From contig JAIUMM010000009.1 of NCBI GenBank assembly GCA_022565615.1, positions 1-49,123 on the forward strand: a DNA stretch of 49,123 nucleotides. The letters run 5' to 3'. The notes below the pieces were generated by a model, which was not told the DNA's origin, did not search any database, and saw only the letters and a list, made by a program, of their open reading frames with translations. This DNA is from Nanobdellota archaeon (GTDB lineage Archaea; Nanobdellota; Nanobdellia; Woesearchaeales; UBA583). The translations under genes and the position numbers were made by a program. Below are positions 1 through 9,395 of this stretch, piece by piece (within the stretch, counting starts at the first letter, position 1; each line of letters starts with the position of its first letter).

Positions 1-865
1 CTGATGTTAAGGCACCTTGAAGTTGTTGAGCTGCTAATAAACTATCAAAATCACTTGAAGTTAATTCATACCTATACACTACATATGTTTTATCTTGTAC
101 TCTAAATTCTCTTTGGTAAATATTTTTAAAATACTCATAATTTTCAAGAGCATTTAGAAAATATGGTAAAGTATCTTCTCCATACATTGAAAATCTAGAT
201 TGGATACGTAAATCAGTATTAATTAGTGCAGATTCTCCTCCTTTTATATCTACATAAAATAAATTAGCTAATTCTCTTGCATTTTTTCTTTCTTCATTTC
301 TTTGTTGAGGAATTTCGTTTTCCATAAATGTTGCAATATCTAAATATCTATATGATTGATAATCTTGTGAATCTGCATTTTCAAATTCAATTTCTGCACA
401 AATAAAACAAAATGAACCTTCTCTTTGTGTATAACCTAAAAAATTTAATTCTCCTGCACCATACCTATTATAACATCTCTGAGCAGCATCAGAAAATCTC
501 TGAGAGACATATTCTTCATTTCTTTGTTCTAATATTAAGAATTCAGTTCTACAATATCTGGGAAGTTGACCAAAAAATGTTTGTTCTGCTCTTACTAATT
601 GCTCTATTGAAGAACCAAGTCTTGCAATAGTAGTGGCTGAACTCTCTAAATAAGCTCTACATGCTGCATCTTGAGCTGCTGTTACCAATCTCTCACTATT
701 AGAACTCAAAATTCCAGAAGTAAACAATAAAATAACAACAGCAATTAACGCAACGGCTAATACTTGAAGTGGAAGAGTTTGAGACTTATTTTTTAATTTA
801 TATATATATTTCATATTTTTGCAATTTATACTCTTCTTTTTTTTAACACTTATATTATTATTCAT
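1..865 (-). CDS. Partial large secreted/surface protein with pilin-like N-terminus (runs off the left edge)
   Basis: Manual minus-strand reading from ATG at 865 is open to position 1: MNNNISVKKKSINCKNMKYIYKLKNKSQTLPLQVLAVALIAVVILLFTSGIL...; not in the ORF track because it has no stop in the window. Confidence 0.8.
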   Translation of the reverse strand, partial: MNNNISVKKKKSINCKNMKYIYKLKNKSQTLPLQVLAVALIAVVILLFTSGILSSNSERLVTAAQDAACRAYLESSATTIARLGSSIEQLVRAEQTFFGQLPRYCRTEFLILEQRNEEYVSQRFSDAAQRCYNRYGAGELNFLGYTQREGSFCFICAEIEFENADSQDYQSYRYLDIATFMENEIPQQRNEERKNARELANLFYVDIKGGESALINTDLRIQSRFSMYGEDTLPYFLNALENYEYFKNIYQREFRVQDKTYVVYRYELTSSDFDSLLAAQQLQGALTS

Positions 866-875
866 TTTTTAATAT

Positions 876-3359
876 TTATCTTAAATAATCATCTATATTA
901 GAATTAATTACAATATCATTAAAATCATCAAATGTAATTTCTTTTTCAATTCTTTCAAATTCAATATCTCCATTTTCTTTTAATAATGGAAAAATAAAAG
1001 TTCTAATTGTGCTTTCATTTTCTTGTTCTAAAATTTCTTCTTCAATGAAGCGAGTATTTAATGTTAACATTGCAGGAATATAGATTAAATTTCCTCTACT
1101 ATTTATTACTTCTTCAAATACTGGTCTATTTGTATTTATAGTTCTTAAATAAAATACATAATTTAATTCATCTGCTGTATGGGGAACTAATACCATATTT
1201 AATGAATTAATTTCTTCTCTTACTCTAGTAGATTCTAGCTCTTGAGAATTGTACATTGAATGAAGTAGTTGTTCAAATGGAATTTCTAATTCTAATGATA
1301 TATCTTCTCTTTGTAAATCAAAATTCAACATATTTCTATTTCTTGACTGATCATTTAAAATATATAATAATCTAGTATTAAAATTAATCATATTAAATTC
1401 AACTGAAATTGAATTAATTCTGGAAGTTCCTATATATGCAAAATCTGGATTAATGGATACAATTTCGGGTGCTAAAAAATCGGTATTTATAATATACATT
1501 TGATTATTAATCTCAACTTCTTCATTATTTAATCCTCCTTTATTATAATCATTTACTTCTCTAAAAAATGTAGTTAGAGAATGTTCAAGAGTTCCTGTTG
1601 TTCTTCTATTGGGAGACACTACTATTGGATTTAAATATACTTGAAAATTTGGATGTAAAATATCATCAAATAAATATTCATTAATTTGTAATTCAATAAT
1701 TTCTTGATATTCACAAGATGCAAAAGGATTTAACCATGTAAACCATCCACAATCTAATTGCATCAATGTTTGAGAAGAAAAAGGAAGAATCCTATCTCCA
1801 AGTCTAAATTCTAAATTTTGATTTAAATTTCGATGCAAAATAAATGATTCTTCATCTTTTACAACATAAAATCCTCTATATTGAGGGTCTTGAGTATGAA
1901 TATAAAACGCATATCTTGATTGAGTAATTCCTTGTGAATTTTGAGTTAAATATCTAATTATATAGTTACAAGGAGAATTTCCATTTAAATCAATTTGTGT
2001 ATTTGATATACTACAAACCCAGTTATGAGGTACATTATCTCTTGAAAAAAAATAATTTTCTTCCCTATTTTGATTAATATAGTTAATTATAGTTTCATCT
2101 GGAATTTTTTGAAAAAAGTCTAAAAAATTAAATCTATTATTTGTTACAAATCTATCCTCTTCTTCTAAATCATCAATTATAATTTCTAAACTTGCTTCGT
2201 CTTGTGAAAATAATGAAGAATAAAATTCTCCACAAAACCTAATATAAGAATTTTTAATTTCTTCTCTATTTGAATTTATATCAGCCTGAAATATAAAACT
2301 TGTTTGATTATTTTGCCTTAATTCTTGACAAAAATTTCTCTCACCCAAAAATTCACTTGCACATTGATAACCATCACTCCAATAAATGTTATTTCTAATT
2401 CTTTGATTCTCTAATTCTTCATTATGAAAATCTATTATTGCTGTACACATAATTCCTTTAGTATTAATATTTGAATTAGAACTATTAGGATTAGGATCAA
2501 AAATCGGAGGAGGAGAATTACAATTATTTAAAAAATTAAATTCACCTCTATTTATTCTTTGAACAGCTAAATAATTTCCTTGAAAAGATACGAAACCTAA
2601 AGAATATGTATTTATTTGAAATATATTAGTTCCTGATTCCCAAGTTAATAAATCACTAAAATAATTATCTCCTGGTCTCACTATTAAACTTCCTTCATCT
2701 CTTTGTAAATAAAATACGTGATATCCCGCTTTTGAATCAACAAAATTGAAAATTGAACCTGTTCTAAATAAAAAATTTCTCTCAAATACTGCACTTGGAA
2801 CTAAAAATATTAATTCAATTTGACCTAAATCTTCTACATTCTGACCTATATTAAAAAGTTTTAAATTTATTCTTTGAGAGAATAGTTTATCATCAAATGA
2901 ATCAAAATTTGAATCAATCTCATTTGATTTCAATTTTTGAAAATCTTCATAAGTAATTAATCCTGTTTTATCTGGAGTAATTACTATAACATAATTATCA
3001 TAATTTGAATTTAATATTTGAGAATTTGATAAATAATGTAATTTTAATTCTTCTCTACATTGAAGTTGAGTTGATTGTGTTCTTGCATTTACAAAATCAA
3101 CAAAATCAACAACTCCTTGACTTAGATCATTTGCAACATCTCTGTTGTAATCACTTGTTTGAAACATTTGATAAATTGGAATTAATACTAAAATAAATAT
3201 TAAAATTCCAACCATCATTTGAATTAATAATACAAAAGGAATTTCAGTTTGAGCTTTTTTTGTATAATTATTGTAATTAATAAAATAATTAAAGTGTCTT
3301 AAAAAATTAATATTAATTTTATTTAAATTCTTATTTAATAAATTAAAAAGTGAAAACAT
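876..3359 (-). CDS. Large extracytoplasmic protein, single N-terminal TM preceded by a class III (pilin-like) signal motif KKAQTEIP
   Basis: 827-aa ORF; N-terminal basic stretch, KKA|QTEIPF then about 20 hydrophobic residues; remainder Asn/Ser-rich. Confidence 0.85.
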   Translation of the reverse strand: MFSLFNLLNKNLNKININFLRHFNYFINYNNYTKKAQTEIPFVLLIQMMVGILIFILVLIPIYQMFQTSDYNRDVANDLSQGVVDFVDFVNARTQSTQLQCREELKLHYLSNSQILNSNYDNYVIVITPDKTGLITYEDFQKLKSNEIDSNFDSFDDKLFSQRINLKLFNIGQNVEDLGQIELIFLVPSAVFERNFLFRTGSIFNFVDSKAGYHVFYLQRDEGSLIVRPGDNYFSDLLTWESGTNIFQINTYSLGFVSFQGNYLAVQRINRGEFNFLNNCNSPPPIFDPNPNSSNSNINTKGIMCTAIIDFHNEELENQRIRNNIYWSDGYQCASEFLGERNFCQELRQNNQTSFIFQADINSNREEIKNSYIRFCGEFYSSLFSQDEASLEIIIDDLEEEDRFVTNNRFNFLDFFQKIPDETIINYINQNREENYFFSRDNVPHNWVCSISNTQIDLNGNSPCNYIIRYLTQNSQGITQSRYAFYIHTQDPQYRGFYVVKDEESFILHRNLNQNLEFRLGDRILPFSSQTLMQLDCGWFTWLNPFASCEYQEIIELQINEYLFDDILHPNFQVYLNPIVVSPNRRTTGTLEHSLTTFFREVNDYNKGGLNNEEVEINNQMYIINTDFLAPEIVSINPDFAYIGTSRINSISVEFNMINFNTRLLYILNDQSRNRNMLNFDLQREDISLELEIPFEQLLHSMYNSQELESTRVREEINSLNMVLVPHTADELNYVFYLRTINTNRPVFEEVINSRGNLIYIPAMLTLNTRFIEEEILEQENESTIRTFIFPLLKENGDIEFERIEKEITFDDFNDIVINSNIDDYLR

Positions 3360-3462
3360 ATAGTATATACTTATTTTATTAATTTAAATATGTTATCTGT
3401 CATTTACTTTTGAATACATTTTATTTGAATAAATAATTTGTATTTATATTTAACAACTCAGT

Positions 3463-3482
3463 CCTTAATTTCTACTGGAAAC
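3463..3482. repeat. Left copy of a 20-bp perfect inverted repeat (ccttaatttctactggaaac)
   Basis: Exact reverse complement of 4925-4944. Confidence 0.95.
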
Positions 3483-3496
3483 TAATAAATTCAAAA

Positions 3497-4147
3497 TTAC
3501 TCTTCTAGTTTAAATAAATAATCTTTAATAATGTGAAAATGAAATGTATGTTTCTCTTTATTTTCATTATTAATAACTGTAATGTATTGTTTTTGAATTG
3601 ATTTAATAGTATATTTAATTCCTTTAATTTGAACTTTATCTTTTGTTCTTAAATCATAAATAGCTGCAAGAAGAGAGTGTCTAAATAAATCTTTACTTTT
3701 TAATTTATTTCTTCCCATAATTTTTTTAGAGTGTGTAAACATACAAAAAAAATGTTCATTAATTACTCTTTTTAGTTTGTGAATATCGTTAATATTTGCT
3801 AAATAAATATCAAATCCATCTTCATTATCTTCTATTTTATTTATTAAAAGTTTAACATTTCTTAAAATATATTTTAATTTAAAATAAGCTAAATCATAAT
3901 TAGATATTAAAATTTCATTATATTTAATATTCTTATTTGAAAATATTGTTTGAGCTACTTTATTTTCATATAATAAATACTTTTGTTCTTCTACATTTAA
4001 TTTTCTACTAATATCTTTCTTTGAATACATATAAAGTCTAAATTGAACTCTACATTCATAATAATCATCATGCATCTTTTTACTAATTGGAGACATTTTT
4101 TGCTCCATTTCTAATTCCACTTGAAATGAATCTTTTACTATAACCAT
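3497..4147 (-). CDS. Hypothetical protein, 216 aa, lying inside the inverted-repeat pair
   Basis: Complete ORF, Lys-rich; no family recognised. Confidence 0.75.
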   Translation of the reverse strand: MVIVKDSFQVELEMEQKMSPISKKMHDDYYECRVQFRLYMYSKKDISRKLNVEEQKYLLYENKVAQTIFSNKNIKYNEILISNYDLAYFKLKYILRNVKLLINKIEDNEDGFDIYLANINDIHKLKRVINEHFFCMFTHSKKIMGRNKLKSKDLFRHSLLAAIYDLRTKDKVQIKGIKYTIKSIQKQYITVINNENKEKHTFHFHIIKDYLFKLEE

Positions 4148-4208
4148 ATTTATATTTATACTATTATATTTAAATTATTATGTATTATTTATAAATAATA
4201 CTACTGTA

Positions 4209-4298
4209 AGTAACATCAAATTAAATTATATTAATAGTAATAATAAAAATAATTTATTATAAATATAGTGATTATATAGTAATAAATATGATGTTACT
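4209..4298. repeat. 10-bp inverted repeat agtaacatca / tgatgttact (4209-4218 and 4289-4298)
   Basis: Direct reading of both arms. Confidence 0.7.
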
Positions 4299-4433
4299 AT
4301 ATTATAGATATAATATTAATACATTATTTTTATAGTAATTTGTAGTTAGAATAATAATTAAAATAAAAATTATAATATTAATAAAAATATTAGAAATAAA
4401 ATTTAAGAGATATTTAGGATTATAATATTCAAA

Positions 4434-4595
4434 AAAAATATTCTTTTAATTAAATTATTGATATTAATTAATAAATCAATAAATCAATAAATCAAAATAT
4501 TAATACACATTAATTATTCTAATTTAATTTAATTTAATTTAATTTAATTTAATCTGGCTTAATTAATATATTAATTTAATTAAAAGAATATTTTT
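4434..4595. repeat. 24-bp perfect inverted repeat (4434-4457 aaaaatattcttttaattaaatta; 4572-4595 its reverse complement)
   Basis: Direct reading of both arms; the 114-bp spacer contains (aatcaata)n and (aattt)6. Confidence 0.9.
4521..4553. repeat. Tandem pentanucleotide (aattt)6
   Basis: Direct reading. Confidence 0.95.
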
Positions 4596-4657
4596 ATAGA
4601 TTAAATATTTATAATGCTTAATTTATTGATATTAATTAATTATTTTAAAATATTTTT

Positions 4658-4690
4658 AGACAATATATAGACAATATATAGACAATATAT
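4658..4690. repeat. Tandem 11-bp repeat agacaatatat x3
   Basis: Three perfect consecutive units. Confidence 0.95.
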
Positions 4691-4811
4691 AATTAAATTT
4701 ATATATTTTATAGATTAATTTTAGACAAAAATTAGATTAATTTTTAAATAATTATTTGAAATATAGTATTTCTAATGATTTAAACATCAATTTTTATATT
4801 TTCTTGTTCTT

Positions 4812-4882
4812 ATTTTAGACAAGTTTTAGACAATTATTAGAGGAGTTTATTTTTATTTTAGACAAGTTTTAGACAATTATTA
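4812..4882. repeat. 28-bp direct repeat attttagacaagttttagacaattatta x2 (4812-4839, 4855-4882)
   Basis: Two perfect copies with 43-bp period. Confidence 0.95.
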
Positions 4883-4924
4883 TAATTAATTATTAAAAAT
4901 AAGCGATAAATTTTAATTTTATAT

Positions 4925-4944
4925 GTTTCCAGTAGAAATTAAGG
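4925..4944. repeat. Right copy of the 20-bp perfect inverted repeat (gtttccagtagaaattaagg)
   Basis: Exact reverse complement of 3463-3482. Confidence 0.95.
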
Positions 4945-5172
4945 TCTTAGTCTTTTGATTAATTTATATGTATATTATATTAATAATATCACATTAATAA
5001 AAAATTTAAATAAATTTTTTTAAATAGATTTTTCAATTAGACTTTAGAGTAAGTTCTTTATAATTAAAATAAGTGTATGTATGTGAATATAATACTTAAA
5101 ATAGATTTTATTTAAAGATTATTTAAAACTAGATTTTTAAATATAAAATAATTATCAATTTGTGAAAAATTT

Positions 5173-5199
5173 TTGTAAAAATTGTAAAAATTGTAAAAA
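5173..5199. repeat. Tandem 9-bp repeat ttgtaaaaa x3
   Basis: Direct reading. Confidence 0.85.
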
Positions 5200-5567
5200 T
5201 AATATTACTCATAAATTAATTTTGAATTTCTGAATAAAGCCTTAAAATACGTAAGTTTATAAATATAATAATCATATATAAAGTAATTAGTTATAAGACT
5301 CTTATATTAAGTGTCATATCAATTTGTTTATAGTTACTAAAATTTATTTGATAAATTAAAATAAATTTAGAATAAGACTTTGATGAGATTAAATAAAATT
5401 AAAATAATTGTATTGTATTTTTAGAAATTATTTAATTTTTATGATTTGTCTTACTTATTTATGATGAAATATATTGAATGTTTTTTAGTAAATTACTTTG
5501 AATATATTCGAAGATAGATAATTTGGTAAATGTTTAGTATAAGGTTCTAAACTTTTTTTAAAGAAAA

Positions 5568-6185
5568 ATGAAAGAAGTTGAATTGAAAGTTAGAAATATA
5601 GATAAGCAAGATATTATTAAAAAGATAACAGATATTGGTGCAATTAGAATTTTTAGTGGAAAAGTTATAGATTTTAGATTTGATACTCCTGATAGAGATT
5701 TATCAAGACAAGGTAAGGCTTTAAGAATTAGACAAAAAGGGTCTCATGTTTATTTAAATTTAAAGGGTAAAAAAAAATCAAGAGAGAGTATAATTGGACG
5801 TGATGAAATAGGAGTTAAAATTTCAAATTTTAAAACAATGCAGAGAATTTTACATGAACTTGGGTATATTAAAATATTTGAACTTGTTAAATATAGGACT
5901 CAATTTAGATATAAAGATATTACGTTTGATATTGATGAGTATGCAGGACTTGATCCTATTTTAGAAATAGAGAGTGATTCGTATGATAAAGTGAGAGAAT
6001 ATGTTGATTTGCTTCAAATACAAGAAGAAGATATTGGAAGAGTCTATATTCGTGAAATTTTAGAAGCTAAAAGGACAATTTCAACAAAAGAGTTTTTAGA
6101 TAGTAAATATAAAAAAGATACATATAGATATTCAAGTTCTAAAAATAAAAAAACTGATGTTGAGAGTGCATTTAGTGAAAATTAA
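5568..6185 (+). CDS. CYTH domain / class IV adenylate cyclase-like protein
   Basis: MKEVELKVR N-terminus, DFRFDTPDRDLSRQGKALRIRQKG, and later acidic/basic tunnel-type motifs. Confidence 0.85.
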   Translation: MKEVELKVRNIDKQDIIKKITDIGAIRIFSGKVIDFRFDTPDRDLSRQGKALRIRQKGSHVYLNLKGKKKSRESIIGRDEIGVKISNFKTMQRILHELGYIKIFELVKYRTQFRYKDITFDIDEYAGLDPILEIESDSYDKVREYVDLLQIQEEDIGRVYIREILEAKRTISTKEFLDSKYKKDTYRYSSSKNKKTDVESAFSEN

Positions 6186-6186
6186 T

Positions 6187-7041
6187 TTATAACCAACCTG
6201 TTGGTTGTTGTTGATAACTAATTTTTAATATAACATTTTGTAATTGTTTAGATTTAATTACTTGTTGTATAGAGTTAAATGCTTTATTGTATGAGTTTAC
6301 ATTTTCTGAAATATGACTTAAAATTATTGTCTGATTTTCTCTTATATATTTTGAACATAATTCTTGTGCTTGTGTGTTTGAGAGGTGTCCAAGAGGAGAT
6401 TTGAGTCTTTGAAGATAGGTATAGTGCATATTTGAGTTTTTAACTAGTTCTTCATCATAATTTGTTTCAAGAAATACTATATCACATAATTGAAGCATAT
6501 TTATATGTAGGGAATTATATTCTCCTAAATCTGTAAAAAATGCAATTTTTTTGTGTGTTTGGTTGTCTTGAATTATAAAGCTAAGAGGTTCTTCTCCATC
6601 GTGAGTTTTTTCAACTCCTATAATATTTAGAGCTGAATTAATACTTATTTTCTCATTTCCAGAAATAAATATTGTTTTATCGTAATTTAATTTTAATGAT
6701 GAATATGTACCTTTTGAAATAATTAGAGTTATGTGAGAATGTAATTTTAAAATTTGTTGTAATCCTTTAATATGATCACTATGCTCATGAGAAATTATTA
6801 AATGTGAAATATTTTCAAATGAGATTGGTTTTTTATTTGATTTATTATATAAATCTTTATTTATTTTTTCATTTGATCTTGAACTTAAGTTTTCATTTAA
6901 TTCCCCATTGAGCATTTGTGTTAATTGTTTATATGAAAAACCACAATCTAACATAATATAAGAGTTACTATTATCTGTAGAACATTTAATGAGATAACAA
7001 TTTCCACAAGAACCAGTTGAGAGAGCGTTTACTAATACCAC
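6187..7041 (-). CDS. MBL-fold metallohydrolase (YycJ/WalJ-like)
   Basis: LIISHEHSDHIKG, LDCGFS, FFTDLGEY, LSHISENVN motifs. Confidence 0.85.
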   Translation of the reverse strand: MVLVNALSTGSCGNCYLIKCSTDNSNSYIMLDCGFSYKQLTQMLNGELNENLSSRSNEKINKDLYNKSNKKPISFENISHLIISHEHSDHIKGLQQILKLHSHITLIISKGTYSSLKLNYDKTIFISGNEKISINSALNIIGVEKTHDGEEPLSFIIQDNQTHKKIAFFTDLGEYNSLHINMLQLCDIVFLETNYDEELVKNSNMHYTYLQRLKSPLGHLSNTQAQELCSKYIRENQTIILSHISENVNSYNKAFNSIQQVIKSKQLQNVILKISYQQQPTGWL

Positions 7042-7229
7042 TTAATTATATTTTCTAGTTTTTCCTTTTAAAAATTTGTTCTTTTAAAATTGACTAAAAT
7101 TTTTAAAATTTCTACTTTTTGAACTAAAAGAATAAAGATTCTACGAAATTTTACTTTTTTGTTTATTTTATGATGAAATAAATACTAAGAATTTTAAAAG
7201 AATGAATTTTATACAATATTATATATAAA

Positions 7230-9395
7230 ATGGTTCAAGATAAAAATAATGGTAATAACAAAGAAAATAATTCAAATTTTGAAAATGTACATTGGGCTGA
7301 TAATTCTGCTCAAAGAGTATTAGAACAATTTCCAAATGAAAATGTATATACTGTTGCTAGTGGAATTACTCCAAGTGGATATATCCATATTGGAAATTTT
7401 AGAGAAGTAATTACAACTGAGCTTGTAAGAAGAGCATTAGAACATAAAGGTGTTAAAACTAAATTTATTTATTCTTGGGATAGTTATGATGCATTTCGTA
7501 AAGTTCCAAAAGATGTTCCTTCTAATTGGGAAAAATATTTAAGAATGCCTGTTGGAAATGTTCCTAATCCTTTTAATTCTCAAGCTTTAACTTATGGACA
7601 ACATTTTATTGAATTATTTGAAGAAGAAACTAGTGTATTTAATTTTCCAGTTGAGTTTCAAAAACAACATGAAATTCAAACATCAGGTGTGTATGCTAAT
7701 TCTATTAAAGAGGTTTTAAATAATAAACATATTGTAATTGAGGAATTAAATAAATATAGAGGAGAGGATCAACAATTACCTTTGAGTTGGTGGCCTTTAG
7801 ATGTATATGATGATATAACACAAAAAGATACAAATGAAATTATTGAATTTGATGGTGAGTATACTATTACATATAAAGTAAAAGAAGAAGGAGAATTAGA
7901 AGGAGTTGTTAAGAGTGTTAATTTTAAAGATGAGCCAAGAGTTAAGTTAAGATGGAAAGCAGACTGGCCTATGAGATGGAATCATTTTAAGGTGTGTTTT
8001 GAGCCTGGTGGAAAAGATCATTCAACTCCAGGGAGTTCATATACTGTTGGGAAGGAAATTGTTAAGAGAATTTTTAATAGAGAGGCTCCTGTATATACGA
8101 TGTATGATTTTGTATTATTAAAAGGTCAGGGTGGAAAAATTTCTTCTTCAAAGGGAGGAGCTTTACGACTTAAAGATGTTCTTGAAGTATATACTCCTGA
8201 GATGGTATTATTTTTATTTGCAGGAACACGTCCAAATTCGGAAATTCATATTAGTTTTGATATTGATGTGATTAAATTGTATGAGGATTTTGATAAACTT
8301 GAGAGATTATATTTTGGACTTGAGGAGGAGAAAAATGAAAAGCAACGAGTAAATAAAATTAGACAATATGAACTTTCTTTGCCTAATGGAGTTGAAATTC
8401 CTAAAGAGTTACCTATTCAACCTTCATTTAGACATTTAACGGTTCTTGCTCAGACACATAATTTTGAATTTGAAAAAATTGAGGAGTATTATAGAGATGA
8501 ATTGAAGACTGATTTTGATAAAAGAAGATTACAAGAGAGATTTGAGTGTGCAAAAAATTGGCTTGAAGAATATGCTCCTGATGAATTTAAATTTTCAATT
8601 GTTGAGACGTTATCACTAGTTACTTCTGAAGAGGAGAAGGCAATTTTATATTTAAAAGAATCTTTACAAAAATCTCAAAGTTTAGACATATTGATTTCAT
8701 ATTTTAAATCTATTAAAGATACTATTTCTATGGATATGAAAGATTTTTTTAGAAATTGCTATATGGTATTAATTCAAAAAGAGAAAGGTCCAAAGTTGAG
8801 CTCATTTGTATTTGAAAATAAAGAGAAATTTTTAGAATTGCTCTCAACTCCATATTCTCTTGATGATTCTAAATATGAGCAAATAGATAATACTCATAAT
8901 TATGAGAAGTCAATATTTTCATCTCTTAATTTACGAACAGGGTTGGTAGTTGGAGTTGAAGAGCATAAAGAATCTGAGAATTTATTAGTAGTTCATATTA
9001 GAGTTAATCAAGAAGCACAAAATGAAGATATTAGGCAAATTGTATTTGGAAGTGATAACGAGTACTCAAAAGAAGATTTGATTGATAAAAAAGTTGTAGT
9101 TCTTACAAATTTAAAATATACTAATTTTAAAGGAGTTGAGAGCCAAGGGATGATTGTTGCGTGTCAAGATACAACTCAGAATAAATTTGGAATATTATTT
9201 TCAGATTTAAATGTTGGAGAGTGTTTAAAAATTGTAAGAGAGGGTGGAGAAGAGGTTACAAATTCACAAGAAGAAATTAAAAAAGAGGTATTTTTACAAA
9301 GTGGACTTAGAGCAGAAGAGGGAGTGATATATTTTGAGGATGTTAAGATAGAAGGGGTTAGAGGAGATAGAAATTTAACTGGAAATATAATTTAA
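7230..9395 (+). CDS. lysS: Class I lysyl-tRNA synthetase with C-terminal tRNA-binding (EMAP-II/Trbp111-like) OB domain
   Basis: PSGYIHIGNFRE (HIGH), GGKISSSKGG (KMSKS-like); C-terminus LNLRTGLVVGVEEHKESENLLVVHI...VESQGMIVA. Confidence 0.93.
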   Translation: MVQDKNNGNNKENNSNFENVHWADNSAQRVLEQFPNENVYTVASGITPSGYIHIGNFREVITTELVRRALEHKGVKTKFIYSWDSYDAFRKVPKDVPSNWEKYLRMPVGNVPNPFNSQALTYGQHFIELFEEETSVFNFPVEFQKQHEIQTSGVYANSIKEVLNNKHIVIEELNKYRGEDQQLPLSWWPLDVYDDITQKDTNEIIEFDGEYTITYKVKEEGELEGVVKSVNFKDEPRVKLRWKADWPMRWNHFKVCFEPGGKDHSTPGSSYTVGKEIVKRIFNREAPVYTMYDFVLLKGQGGKISSSKGGALRLKDVLEVYTPEMVLFLFAGTRPNSEIHISFDIDVIKLYEDFDKLERLYFGLEEEKNEKQRVNKIRQYELSLPNGVEIPKELPIQPSFRHLTVLAQTHNFEFEKIEEYYRDELKTDFDKRRLQERFECAKNWLEEYAPDEFKFSIVETLSLVTSEEEKAILYLKESLQKSQSLDILISYFKSIKDTISMDMKDFFRNCYMVLIQKEKGPKLSSFVFENKEKFLELLSTPYSLDDSKYEQIDNTHNYEKSIFSSLNLRTGLVVGVEEHKESENLLVVHIRVNQEAQNEDIRQIVFGSDNEYSKEDLIDKKVVVLTNLKYTNFKGVESQGMIVACQDTTQNKFGILFSDLNVGECLKIVREGGEEVTNSQEEIKKEVFLQSGLRAEEGVIYFEDVKIEGVRGDRNLTGNII

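Noticed and set aside
412-630. 72-aa plus-strand ORF
   Set aside because: Antisense to the partial minus-strand surface protein at 1-865, which has a much better coding signal.
3005-3196. 63-aa plus-strand ORF
   Set aside because: Antisense to the 827-aa surface protein.
3463-4944. Two copies of the 20-mer as a CRISPR remnant
   Set aside because: Only two copies, in opposite orientation and 1.4 kb apart, with no regular spacers and no cas genes.
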